Source: Chelativorans salis
GTDB taxonomy: Bacteria > Pseudomonadota > Alphaproteobacteria > Rhizobiales > Rhizobiaceae
Reading direction: 5' to 3'
Assembly (NCBI RefSeq): GCF_025336525.1
Contig: NZ_JAOCZP010000001.1
Location: 744,001-808,000, forward strand
DNA length: 64,000 nucleotides
Part shown: positions 25,148 to 34,021 of the stretch, piece after piece
How the letters are laid out: each line of letters begins with the position of its first letter
Position numbering within the stretch: the stretch's first letter is position 1
The notes under the pieces: generated by a model
Databases searched by the model: none
Told to the model about the DNA's origin: nothing
Seen by the model: only the letters and a program-made list of their open reading frames with translations
Made by a program: the position numbers and the translations under genes

Positions 25148-26656
25148 ATGGCCGAGCAGCAGAAAACAGCAGCCGTCGCCGAAGCCGAAACCGAGGCCGT
25201 GGACCTCGGAGAATTCAGCGAGCTTCTCGAGAAGGACTTCCGCGTCAAGAAGGACGATAGCGAGAAGCTGCAGCAGCTCGTCCGCAACCTTGCCCTTGCG
25301 GCGCGCTCGCGCTCCGAGACAGCGACGATCTCCTCGAATGCCATCAAGTCGATCAAGTCTCTGATCGCCGGCATTGACCAGATGCTGTCGGCGCAGATGA
25401 ACGAGATCCTACATGCGCCAGAGGTGCGGGAGATGGAAGGCACCTGGCGGGGCCTCTGGTATCTCGTCAACAACACCGAAACGGATCAGAAGCTGAAGAT
25501 CCGGGTGATGAACATCACCAAGGGGGAGCTGGCCGACACGCTGGAAGACTATGAAGGCCAGATGTGGGACCAGAGCCCGGTCTTCAAGAAGATCTATACG
25601 GACGAGTACTCGATGTTCGGCGGCGAGCCGTTCGGCTGCCTGATCGGCGCCTACGAGTTCTCCAACCATCCGCGTGATGTGAGCCTTCTGCGCAACATGT
25701 CGGGCGTCTGCGCCTCGGCGCATACGCCCTTCATCGCCGCAGCCTCGCCCACCCTCTTCCGCATGGAGACCTGGCAGGAACTGCCCAACCCGCAGGACCT
25801 GCAGCAGATCGTCTCCTCGCCGGCCTACGCCTCCTGGCAATCGCTGCGCGAGAGCGAAGACGCGCGCTACATCGGTCTGACTATGCCGCGCGTGCTCGCC
25901 CGTCTTCCCTATGGCGCCGACACCGTTCCGGTGAAGGGTTTTTCCTTCGAGGAAGAGGTGCACGGGGACCACAACAAGTATGTCTGGATGAATGCCGCCT
26001 TCCCCATGGGCGTCAACATCAACCGCAGCCACAAGCTGTTCGGCTGGGGCACCCAGATCCGCGGCGTGGAGAACGGCGGTACGGTGATGAACCTGCCCGT
26101 TCATGCCTTCCCGACAGATGACGGCTCGGTAGCCATGAAGTGCCCGACGGAGGTCGCCATCGACGACCGGCGCGAGGCGGAGCTCGCCAAGCTGGGTCTG
26201 ATGCCCATCCTGCACCGCAAGAACACGGACCTCGCCGCCTTCATTGGCGCCCACTCGCTGCAGGACGACGACAAGCGGGCCGGTCGTCTGGTGGATACGG
26301 ACGCCCAGGCAAACGAACGGTTGAGTGCAAACCTGCCCTATCTCTTCCCCGTCTGCCGCTTCGCCCACTATCTGAAGGCGATTGCGCGCGACAAGATCGG
26401 CTCGTTCAAGGAACGCTCCGATATGGAGATCTGGCTGACGGAGTGGATCAACCGCTACGTCCTCGCCAACCCCGCCTTCGCCGACGACAAGGCCCGCGCC
26501 AAGCGCCCGCTTGCGGCGGCCGAGGTCCAGGTCGACAGTGTCGAGGGACGGCCCGGCTACTACAACGCCCGTTTCTATCTGCGCCCGCACTACCAGCTCG
26601 AGGGGATCAATGCGTCGCTTCGGCTCGTATCGGAGCTGCCTTCCGTCAAGTCGTGA
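25148..26656 (+). CDS. tssC: T6SS sheath large subunit TssC (VipB)
   Basis: A 502-residue sheath protein with the family landmarks EVREMEGTWRGLWYLVNNTE, EYSMFGGEPFGCLIGAYEFS, MPRVLARLPYG and KYVWMNAAFPMG, and the C-terminal ARFYLRPHYQLEGINASLRL. It pairs with TssB in the contractile sheath and is the main ClpV client through TssB. Size is standard. It is followed after 27 bases by hcp in the same direction. Confidence 0.97.
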   Translation: MAEQQKTAAVAEAETEAVDLGEFSELLEKDFRVKKDDSEKLQQLVRNLALAARSRSETATISSNAIKSIKSLIAGIDQMLSAQMNEILHAPEVREMEGTWRGLWYLVNNTETDQKLKIRVMNITKGELADTLEDYEGQMWDQSPVFKKIYTDEYSMFGGEPFGCLIGAYEFSNHPRDVSLLRNMSGVCASAHTPFIAAASPTLFRMETWQELPNPQDLQQIVSSPAYASWQSLRESEDARYIGLTMPRVLARLPYGADTVPVKGFSFEEEVHGDHNKYVWMNAAFPMGVNINRSHKLFGWGTQIRGVENGGTVMNLPVHAFPTDDGSVAMKCPTEVAIDDRREAELAKLGLMPILHRKNTDLAAFIGAHSLQDDDKRAGRLVDTDAQANERLSANLPYLFPVCRFAHYLKAIARDKIGSFKERSDMEIWLTEWINRYVLANPAFADDKARAKRPLAAAEVQVDSVEGRPGYYNARFYLRPHYQLEGINASLRLVSELPSVKS

Positions 26657-26683
26657 ATGAGTTGAGTACAGTGGAGAGCGGAA

Positions 26684-27133
26684 ATGAAGATCGATGGTTT
26701 TTTGAAGGTTCCGGACATTACGGGCCCGAGCGTTCGCGACGGCCACGAAGACGAGATCGAGATCCACGGGGTGGAGTTCGACATGAAGGCGCCGCACGAT
26801 CCCAACTCGCTTTCGCGACGGGGTCGGGTGGCATTGGGCATGATCAAGTTCGTCAAGCACTATGACAAGTCCTCGCCCTATCTGAAGCAGGCGCTCTTCC
26901 AGAACAAGAAGCTGGACGAGGTGAAGTTCTCCGCCCGCCGGACAATCGAAGAGGCGACCAGCGACTATCTCGTCATCACCCTCACCGACGCCTCGGTGGT
27001 CGACTACGAGATGCGGCCGAGCGAGGACGAGCCGGACCTGATCGAGGAGCGCATCGGCTTCGCCTATAAGGTCATCAACTTCACCTATGACGACTCCGAC
27101 GAGGTTGAGATGGACGTGCATGTCGGCGTCTAG
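26684..27133 (+). CDS. hcp: T6SS inner-tube protein Hcp (TssD)
   Basis: A 149-residue Hcp-family protein that stacks as hexamers inside the sheath and is ejected with the spike. It starts MKIDGFLKVPDITGPSV and includes IHGVEFDMKAPHD, RVALGMIKFVKHYDKSSPYL and a final strand VINFTYDDSDEVEMDVHVGV. No toxin extension is present, so it is a structural Hcp and possible carrier of small effectors. It lies inside the core operon between tssC and tssE. It is the only hcp gene in the window. Confidence 0.95.
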   Translation: MKIDGFLKVPDITGPSVRDGHEDEIEIHGVEFDMKAPHDPNSLSRRGRVALGMIKFVKHYDKSSPYLKQALFQNKKLDEVKFSARRTIEEATSDYLVITLTDASVVDYEMRPSEDEPDLIEERIGFAYKVINFTYDDSDEVEMDVHVGV

Positions 27134-27151
27134 GGGACAAGCGGTATCCGG

Positions 27152-27871
27152 ATGATGAAGACGACGAGCAGCCCCCGAGCAGCACGCGAGGCGGTCCAGC
27201 CCTCACTTTGGGACCGCCTCGTGAACGATCTGCCTGGGCTGTCCTCGGAAATCGAGGCGATGCGCAGGACGCTCGGCGAGGAGTTGGGCGAGGCGCGGCT
27301 CGACGCGCTCTCGTCCGGCAGTCTGCGCGCGATCGAAGCGGATCCGGAGCTTACGGCCGAGCAGAAACGGCGCCTGCAGCGGCTCGCATTCCTGGAGCGC
27401 AGCCGTGCCGAGCTTGAAAGCCGCGGCATCGTGGTCTCGGCGAGCGTGCTGAGGGAGGCGGTGCGGCGTGACATCGAAGCGCTGTTCAATACCGAGCGCT
27501 TTCAGTCGGTTCCGCTTCTGTCCGCCCAGGAGGCCGCACAGGCGGATGAGGACCTGCTGACGCTAGAGGGCTTCCCGGAGGTTCGGCGCAGCGTCATCAA
27601 CTACGGCATGCCCTCCTTCTCCGGGCGTTCCTCGCGCGATTTCGACCGCGAGGCGCTGGCGCGCGAGATCCGCGACATTCTCACCACCTTCGAGCCGCGT
27701 CTGAAGGAGGGGTCGACGAAGGTCACCGTCGGCTTCGGCGACAAGAGCATAGGCCTGAAGATCGAGATCGATGCGGTGCTGATCATGACGCCGGCGCCGG
27801 AGCGTCTGAACCTGCGCACCACCATCGATCTCGACAATGGCGTGGCGCAAACCGACTTCAAGGATGCCTGA
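27152..27871 (+). CDS. tssE: T6SS baseplate protein TssE, with N-terminal extension
   Basis: A 239-residue gp25-like baseplate wedge protein. The recognisable TssE core spans roughly the last 140 residues (ESRGIVVSASVLREAVRRDI; PEVRRSVINYGMPSFSGRSS; EIRDILTTFEPRL). The first ~95 residues start with the usual SLWDRL motif (residue ~18) but then continue with an extra charged helical segment, making the protein longer than the common 130-180 residues. Alternative later starts would remove SLWDRL, so the long form is kept. It precedes tssF by two bases. Confidence 0.88.
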   Translation: MMKTTSSPRAAREAVQPSLWDRLVNDLPGLSSEIEAMRRTLGEELGEARLDALSSGSLRAIEADPELTAEQKRRLQRLAFLERSRAELESRGIVVSASVLREAVRRDIEALFNTERFQSVPLLSAQEAAQADEDLLTLEGFPEVRRSVINYGMPSFSGRSSRDFDREALAREIRDILTTFEPRLKEGSTKVTVGFGDKSIGLKIEIDAVLIMTPAPERLNLRTTIDLDNGVAQTDFKDA

Positions 27872-27873
27872 AA

Positions 27874-29748
27874 ATGGATCGGGTCTTCCTGGAATATTAC
27901 GAGGAGGAACTGACCCACATCCGCACGCTCGCGGCAGAGTTTGCGCAGATGCACCCGGCGGTGGCGCGCAACCTGTCGCTGGATACCACACCTTGCCCCG
28001 ACCCCTATGTCGAGCGCCTGCTCGACGGCGTGGCATACCTTGCCGCACGCACGCGCCTCAAGGTGGACGCGGAGCGCTCGCGGTTTTCCCGCAGTATCCT
28101 GGAGGTTCTTTATCCGGACCTTGTCACGCCAGCGCCCGCAACGGCAATGGCGGTGCTGAAGCCAGGCCAGCAGGTGCAGACGATGGATGCCGGCCATGTC
28201 GTCGCCCGCAACACGCGGCTGGTCTCCAGCCTGCGCCCGGGCCTGTCCACACGTTGCATCTTCACCACCGCGCAGGACGTTACGCTCTGGCCGTTGAAGG
28301 TCGCATCCGTCACCTATTTCCAGGACCGCAGCGCGATTTCGGCGGGCGGCATAAATCCCCCGGCGGGGAAAAGCGGCGAAGCCGCCCTTCGCCTGACCCT
28401 TGCCCGCGTCGGCAAGGGCAAGCTCTGCGATCTCGCTCTGGATAGCCTCAGTCTACACCTCGCCGGCCGCACCAGCGCACCGCTTCTGTTCGACGCCATC
28501 TTCGGCATCTGCTCCAGCGTAGGCGCGCGCGCCGAGGGCAAGGACAGTCCGACGACTGCTTTACCCCCACCTGAGATGATCGGCATAAGCGATGCCGAAG
28601 CGCTGATGCCGCGTACGCGAGCCACCTTCGAGGGCTATCGCCTGCTGCGCGAATACTTCATCATGCCCGAACGCTTCCATTTCGTGCGCGTTGCCGGGCT
28701 TCATCCGGTCGTTAAGACCTGCGCTGCGGGGCTGGAGATAATCTTCTTCTTCAGGAGGCCGGCGCCGGATCTGGCTGATCTCAAGCCTGCCGACTTCGAG
28801 CTCTTCGCCACCCCGATCGTCAATCTCTTCGAGCGCGAGTGTAATGCCATCGAGCTTGACGCCAGACGCACGCGGCAGGTGCTGCATGCCGACCGCACGC
28901 GGCCGCTCGATTTCGAGATATTCCGGGTCACTCATGTCGAGGACGCCGACATGGAGGGCCCCGAGGCCGAGATACCGGCGCTGTTCAGCCTGGGCCAGAA
29001 CCGCGGCAGCGGCTGGGTCTATTCGGTCGAGCGCAGACCCCGCCGCGCGACGGAGGACGAGCGGCGGGAGGGCATTACGCGGACGTCCTATACGGGCGAC
29101 GACGTCTTCATCGCGATCTCCCGTCCGGCCGGGCGGCAGGCGAGCCGACCTCTCAGGCGCATCGAGGTCTCAGCGCTCTGCACCAACCGCGACCTGCCGA
29201 TCCTTGACGACACACCGACCCTGACGTTGGAAAGCGGCGATCCGGTGGAGGCCGTCCGGCTTTTGGGGGCGCTGCGCGCGCCGCAACCGGCGATCCCCGC
29301 CACGCTGCCCTCCGGCGCGGGCGGTGAATCGCGGGCCGACGATCTCGCCTGGCGGCTCGTGGCACAGCTCTCGCTGAGTTTCCTGAGCCTCGCCGAGGAG
29401 GGACGCGGCGCGGATCCTCTGCACGTACTGCTCGATCTCTATGCCGACCGGGGGGATCCCGAGCTTGCCCGCCATGCGCGCTCTATCGTGCGTATCGCCT
29501 CCCGTCCCGTCGTCGAAAGGCTGCCGATCGACGGCCCGATGTGCTTCGGCAGGGGCACGGAGGTCACGCTCCATGTCGATCAGTCGGTCCTTGCAGGGCA
29601 GAGCGCATTACTGCTTTCAGCCCTGCTTGCCCGGCTCTTCGCCCGCCACGCGGGCATAAACGGCTTCGTGCGCACGCGTACGAGGCTTCTTCAGAAGCAG
29701 GAGGACGTGTCATGGCCGATGACGCCCGGCAACCGCTTCCTGATCTAG
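27874..29748 (+). CDS. tssF: T6SS baseplate protein TssF
   Basis: A 624-residue baseplate component starting MDRVFLEYYEEELTHIRTLA, the diagnostic N-terminus. Later family segments include RLLREYFIMPERFHFVRV, VNLFERECNAIELD and the C-terminal RGTEVTLHVDQSVLAGQSAL. Its length is typical (580-630). TssF and TssG form the wedge that, with TssE and TssK, docks onto the membrane complex. The 3' end overlaps the tssG start by 37 bases, suggesting translational coupling. Confidence 0.95.
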   Translation: MDRVFLEYYEEELTHIRTLAAEFAQMHPAVARNLSLDTTPCPDPYVERLLDGVAYLAARTRLKVDAERSRFSRSILEVLYPDLVTPAPATAMAVLKPGQQVQTMDAGHVVARNTRLVSSLRPGLSTRCIFTTAQDVTLWPLKVASVTYFQDRSAISAGGINPPAGKSGEAALRLTLARVGKGKLCDLALDSLSLHLAGRTSAPLLFDAIFGICSSVGARAEGKDSPTTALPPPEMIGISDAEALMPRTRATFEGYRLLREYFIMPERFHFVRVAGLHPVVKTCAAGLEIIFFFRRPAPDLADLKPADFELFATPIVNLFERECNAIELDARRTRQVLHADRTRPLDFEIFRVTHVEDADMEGPEAEIPALFSLGQNRGSGWVYSVERRPRRATEDERREGITRTSYTGDDVFIAISRPAGRQASRPLRRIEVSALCTNRDLPILDDTPTLTLESGDPVEAVRLLGALRAPQPAIPATLPSGAGGESRADDLAWRLVAQLSLSFLSLAEEGRGADPLHVLLDLYADRGDPELARHARSIVRIASRPVVERLPIDGPMCFGRGTEVTLHVDQSVLAGQSALLLSALLARLFARHAGINGFVRTRTRLLQKQEDVSWPMTPGNRFLI

Positions 29749-30773
29749 AGAAGAGCGATCTGCCGCACACGGCGTTCGACTTCTTCGAGCTTTTGCGCCG
29801 GCTTGAAAACGGCGGCGGTATCTTCGGCCATGCCGGCCGTCCCGACCGAGAGCCCGCCCGGCTTGGCCAGCACGTGCGGCTCGGCTTTGCAACGCAGGAC
29901 GTGGTCGAATTCCGCCCGGCGTCGGGCGACGCGCCGGCCAGAATCACAGTCGCCAATCTCGGACTTCTGGGGCCGGAAGGTCCCATGCCGCTGCATCTGA
30001 CGCGGTGGGTGCTGGACCGCTTGTCTCAACGCTGGTTCGCGGGCGCCGAGGCGCGGCAGACCAGCGACACGACCTTCCTCGACTTCATAAACATTCTTCA
30101 GCACCGCATGATCGCCCTTTTCTATCGCGCCTGGGCGGATGCCACGCCGGCGGTACAGGTAGAGCGCTCCGAGGGGGATCGGGTCCGCGCCATGCTGAAG
30201 GCCATGGCCGGCATAGGACTGCCGGGAACCGAGAACAGCGAAAATCCTGAAATCGACACGGTGAAGCTCGGCCAGGCTGCCTCGCTTGTCAGCCAGATCG
30301 AGGGGCCCGAGCGGCTCACACTGTTTCTCTCGGAAGCCTTCAGCGTGCCGGTGCGGCTGCAGGAGTTCGTCGCTACCTGGCTTACCATACCGAAGGCGCT
30401 GCAGACGCGGCTCGGGAGGGATCACGCCACCCTTGGCCGAGGTGCCACGATCGGACCGCGTATATTCAGCCGCCAGAGCCGTATAGAACTGCGTATCGGA
30501 CCGCTGAGCAGGGACGAGTTCGAGGCGTTCCTTCCTGGAGGCGCACGGCTCGTGGTGCTGAAGCGGGCCGTGCGCGACCTGGTCGACCAGCAGTTCGATG
30601 TGGATGTCAGGCTGGTGCTCGCCTCAAGCCAGGTGCCGCGCGCGAAGCTCGGTGCAGCACAGCTTGGGCGCACGGCATGGCTTGCGCGGCCGCAAGGCTG
30701 GGGCGATGCCGAAGATATGCGCATGCGGGCGGCCGTCGGATGGCGGCCGGAAGCGGCGGAGGTGGCAGCATGA
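29712..30773 (+). CDS. tssG: T6SS baseplate protein TssG
   Basis: A 353-residue protein with TssG landmarks: FDFFELLRRLENG, GQHVRLGFATQDVVEF, the segment NLGLLGPEGPMPLHLTRWVL and later FLDFINILQHRMIALFYRAW. It partners TssF in the baseplate wedge. ATG 29712 was chosen because it begins the conserved region and lies within the end of tssF; longer frames upstream are only the overlap with tssF. Its stop overlaps the start of the FHA gene (ATGA). Confidence 0.94.
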   Translation: MADDARQPLPDLEKSDLPHTAFDFFELLRRLENGGGIFGHAGRPDREPARLGQHVRLGFATQDVVEFRPASGDAPARITVANLGLLGPEGPMPLHLTRWVLDRLSQRWFAGAEARQTSDTTFLDFINILQHRMIALFYRAWADATPAVQVERSEGDRVRAMLKAMAGIGLPGTENSENPEIDTVKLGQAASLVSQIEGPERLTLFLSEAFSVPVRLQEFVATWLTIPKALQTRLGRDHATLGRGATIGPRIFSRQSRIELRIGPLSRDEFEAFLPGGARLVVLKRAVRDLVDQQFDVDVRLVLASSQVPRAKLGAAQLGRTAWLARPQGWGDAEDMRMRAAVGWRPEAAEVAA

Positions 30774-32200
30774 GCCTGCGTCTCACGCTCGAGCAAGGAC
30801 CGCACGCCCAGGCTGTGCGGCAGACGCGGCTGGACCAGGGTGAACTGGTGATCGGCCGTAGTCCCGAGGCGGACTGGCAGATTGAAGACCCCGACATGTT
30901 CGTGTCGCGCACCCACTGCCGCATCACCGCCGGCGAGAGCGGCTATTCCGTCACCGATCTTTCCTCCAGCGGCCTCTTCATCGACGAAGCAGCCAGCCCG
31001 TTGGGCTCCGGCAACACGGTGCCGCTCAGGAACGGAATGCGGCTCAGACTGGGTGACTACGTTGTCTGTGTGGAGCTTGATATTCCGACAGGTGAGCAGC
31101 CGGCGGACCATGACAGCCTTCCCCGGCGGGCACCCTCGGGAACGCCCGTCAGCCTCGGCAGCGACGACTTCTTCTCGGTAAGGAGCGAAGAGGAGCCGCA
31201 GCGCCCGCGACCGGCGGACCTGCCGAACCCGTTCGAACAGCCGGAACCGGGCGCCTTCCGTGCCTTCGAGCGCAGGGCGGATCGCTCTCTCTCGCCGGCC
31301 TTTGATGATCCCTTCAGCCTCGATCCGGTGGCAACGCCGAGGTCCGAAAGCGACGAAGCGCCCGAAGCAGCCCCCTGGGCAGAAACTCCCGCGAAGGTAA
31401 GGCATGAGTCACCGCGGCAAAGGTCCCGCGAAGAAGGCAACGACTTCGCCTTCGGCACAGATGCCTTTTCAAGCAGCGAAGCGACCGGAGGGCGGCGAGG
31501 AAGCGTCACCGAAGAGCATTCCTCGCGGGTCCCGTGGGACCCGCCTGCCGATCTTCCTCGCAAGCGCCCTGCCCCGCATCTTACGGCACCTCGCCAAGCA
31601 GCCGTACACGCACCTGTCAGAGGCGCGGCAGAACCGGCGCTCCGCGCAGCTTTCCTGCGCGGACTTGGCGTTGACGAGGCCGATTATCCATCCGCCGATC
31701 CGGTTGCCGAAATGGAAAGGTTCGGACGCCAATACCGCATCATGATGGAAGGGATGATGCAGCTCCTGCGCAAGCGTGCGGAGGAGAAGGGCAGTGCCCG
31801 TGTCGCACAGACTGTGGTGGGCGCCTCCGAGGTCAATCCGCTCAAGTTCCTTCCCACGGTCGATGACGCGCTGGCGACGATGCTCGCTGAGCGCAGCCCC
31901 GGGTTCCTTCCGGCAGAAGCCGCGATCGCCGACGCCGTGCACGATCTCGCCCAGCATCACATACGCGCATGGCGCGGCCTGCAGGGGGCGCTGCGGCGCA
32001 TGATCGACCGCTTCGACCCGGCGGCGATCGAGGCGGAGCTGAAATCGAGCTCGGCCATCGAGACCATTCTCGCCGGCGGGCGCGGCGCCAAGCTCTGGGA
32101 GCTTTACCAGAAGCGCCACCGTGAGATCGCCACGAGCGCGGAGCAGCGCTTCATGGGTGAGATCGGCGCCGATTTTCGAGATGCGTATGAAGAGGAGTGA
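30770..32200 (+). CDS. tagH: T6SS FHA-domain protein TagH/Fha (copy 1)
   Basis: A 476-residue protein with an N-terminal FHA domain (~22-90: GELVIGRSPEADWQIEDPD, FVSRTHCRITAGESGYSVTD), a long disordered Pro/Ser/Arg-rich linker, and the TagH C-terminal domain (ASEVNPLKFLPTVDDALATM; HDLAQHHIRAWRGLQGAL). FHA domains bind phosphothreonine, so this is the expected reader of PpkA-type phosphorylation, linking the kinase signal to assembly at the baseplate or membrane complex. It overlaps tssG and is followed by tssJ. A second, shorter FHA/TagH protein is encoded at 46787. Confidence 0.92.
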   Translation: MSLRLTLEQGPHAQAVRQTRLDQGELVIGRSPEADWQIEDPDMFVSRTHCRITAGESGYSVTDLSSSGLFIDEAASPLGSGNTVPLRNGMRLRLGDYVVCVELDIPTGEQPADHDSLPRRAPSGTPVSLGSDDFFSVRSEEEPQRPRPADLPNPFEQPEPGAFRAFERRADRSLSPAFDDPFSLDPVATPRSESDEAPEAAPWAETPAKVRHESPRQRSREEGNDFAFGTDAFSSSEATGGRRGSVTEEHSSRVPWDPPADLPRKRPAPHLTAPRQAAVHAPVRGAAEPALRAAFLRGLGVDEADYPSADPVAEMERFGRQYRIMMEGMMQLLRKRAEEKGSARVAQTVVGASEVNPLKFLPTVDDALATMLAERSPGFLPAEAAIADAVHDLAQHHIRAWRGLQGALRRMIDRFDPAAIEAELKSSSAIETILAGGRGAKLWELYQKRHREIATSAEQRFMGEIGADFRDAYEEE

Positions 32201-32204
32201 CTGC

Positions 32205-32666
32205 ATGATCGACCGGCGCAATTTCCTTCTCGCCCTTGGTGCGACGAGCTTCCTTTCCGCCTGCCAGAGCGGCCCGCCGAAGCCGTCCGCGGTGACGGTG
32301 AACCTGATCGGCCAGGCCGGGATGAACCCGGGGCCGGACGGTGGCGGCAGGCCCGTGACGGTGCTCGTCATGCGGCTCAAGAGCACCGGCATATTCAACT
32401 CGGCGGACTATTTTGCTCTTCAGAGCGATCCCGCGGGAACGCTCGGCGGCGATCTTCTCGGCACGGATCAGATCCCTGTCGGGCCCGGTGGCAGCGCCTC
32501 CAAGACCATCACGGTGGAACCGGAAGCGACGGCGCTGGGCTTCGTGGCGCTGCTTCGCGAGCCGGGCGGGCGCACGTGGCGGTCCACGGTTCCCGTCTCG
32601 CCGGGCTCACAGTTCAGCGTCAACGTCACGATCGGCGGCAGCGGGATGTCCGTAGCACGCGCATGA
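32205..32666 (+). CDS. tssJ: T6SS outer-membrane lipoprotein TssJ
   Basis: A 153-residue lipoprotein. The signal peptide begins MIDRRNFLLALGATSFLSAC, with lipobox LSAC (Cys20) and a twin-arginine-like RRNFL motif at residues 4-8. The mature part contains VTVLVMRLKSTGIFNSADYF and the beta-sandwich pattern of TssJ (SD03/VasD). It anchors the TssL-TssM complex to the outer membrane. ATG 32205 is preceded by AGAGGAG. The Tat-like signal is unusual for TssJ but could still be handled by Sec. Confidence 0.9.
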   Translation: MIDRRNFLLALGATSFLSACQSGPPKPSAVTVNLIGQAGMNPGPDGGGRPVTVLVMRLKSTGIFNSADYFALQSDPAGTLGGDLLGTDQIPVGPGGSASKTITVEPEATALGFVALLREPGGRTWRSTVPVSPGSQFSVNVTIGGSGMSVARA

Positions 32667-32682
32667 GCCAGAGAGTGCCAGT

Positions 32683-34017
32683 ATGAGCGACGCAAACAGA
32701 GTGCTCTGGTCTGAAGGTCTCTTCCTGAGGACACAGCACTTTCAGCAGCAGGATCGCTTTATCGAAACGATGGTGCGCGGGACGTTGCAGGCCGGTCGGC
32801 TGCAGACGTTCGGCTTCCGCGCACTATCGCTTGATCCGGCATTGCTGGAGGCCGGCCAGATCGCTGTGCAATCGGCGCGCGGCATCTTCCCCGACGGCAC
32901 ACCCTTCGCCATCCCGGAGACGATGGATGCGCCGCGCCCGCTCGCGGTTACCGCGGAGACGGGCGCCGGCCCGGTGCTGATCGCGCTGCCGCTCGAGCCG
33001 CCGGGCGGCGTCGGCTTCGACCCTGCCCATGCCGAGCCATCCGGCGCGCGCTATCGCGGGCAGATCGTGACGGTGCGGGATGCCGTGCAGGGCGGCGCCG
33101 ATTCCGAAGAGATCGAAGTGGCGCGGCCGCAGGCCTTGCTGCTTTCCCCCGGCAAGTCGGTCGGCGGCTACACGGCACTTCCGGTGACCGAGATAAAGGG
33201 CCTCAAAGCCGATGGCGGCGTCGCTCTGGAAGAGCGTTTCCTGCCGCCCGCCCTGGTGACGGGTGCGGTGTCTTGGTACGCCCAGCTACTGCAGGAGGTC
33301 CTCACCGGCCTCGACCAGATCGCCGAGGCGCATGGCAAGATGGTGCTGGGCGGGCCAGGGCGCAGTGTCGAGGACCTCCTGATGCTTGAGCTCGCCAATA
33401 CGGCGCGCCCGCGGCTGGCACACATGCTGACACAGGATGTCTTTCATCCGGCGGAGCTTTTTCTCGAACTATCGGGTCTCGCCGGTTCCATGGCGACTTA
33501 TGGCTCGAGCGCGCGGCGGCTGGGTGAGCTACCGCCCTACGACCACGTGGCGCCGGGGCCGGCCTATGCCGCGCTTGCCGATACGCTGCGCTCGCTCATC
33601 CTCAGCCTGCGCTACGTGGAGCCGAAGTCGCGGGCATTGCCAGTGATGAAGCACGCGACCAATGTCTGGAAGGTGCGCATCGATAATCCCAAGCTATTGA
33701 CGGCCAGCCGGATTGTCATCCGTGTCGGCTCCGAACTTTCCGAGGATGCGCTGCGCAAGATCTTCGTCAATCAGGCGACAGTGGGCGCGGCCGGCGAATT
33801 CGAGGCACTGTGGAAGTCGCGCCTGCCCGGCATCCCACTGAAACCATTGCACTCGCAGCCGCGGGAAATTCCCTACGACGGCGACCGGTTGTGCCTAGAG
33901 CTCGACCAGCGCAGCGAACACTGGGCCTCGTTGCTCGAGGCGCCTGGCTTCGTCATCGGGGTCTCTGGCGTCCTGCCGAGCGAGCCGCAGATCGACTGCT
34001 ATTCGGTGAACAGGTGA
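32683..34017 (+). CDS. tssK: T6SS baseplate-membrane adaptor TssK
   Basis: A 444-residue protein with the TssK start NRVLWSEGLFLRTQHFQQQD and the later conserved HPAELFLELSGLAGSMATYG and FPDGTPFAIPE motifs. Trimers of TssK link the TssFGE wedges to TssL-TssM. Length and order (tssJ-tssK-tssL) are standard. No second TssK accompanies the duplicated TssL/TssM pair found at 52-57 kb. Confidence 0.95.
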   Translation: MSDANRVLWSEGLFLRTQHFQQQDRFIETMVRGTLQAGRLQTFGFRALSLDPALLEAGQIAVQSARGIFPDGTPFAIPETMDAPRPLAVTAETGAGPVLIALPLEPPGGVGFDPAHAEPSGARYRGQIVTVRDAVQGGADSEEIEVARPQALLLSPGKSVGGYTALPVTEIKGLKADGGVALEERFLPPALVTGAVSWYAQLLQEVLTGLDQIAEAHGKMVLGGPGRSVEDLLMLELANTARPRLAHMLTQDVFHPAELFLELSGLAGSMATYGSSARRLGELPPYDHVAPGPAYAALADTLRSLILSLRYVEPKSRALPVMKHATNVWKVRIDNPKLLTASRIVIRVGSELSEDALRKIFVNQATVGAAGEFEALWKSRLPGIPLKPLHSQPREIPYDGDRLCLELDQRSEHWASLLEAPGFVIGVSGVLPSEPQIDCYSVNR

Positions 34018-34021
34018 CACC

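Noticed and set aside
31404-31745. A plus-strand frame inside the first FHA gene
   Set aside because: It lies in another frame of the disordered linker, and the FHA protein reads through with both end domains intact.
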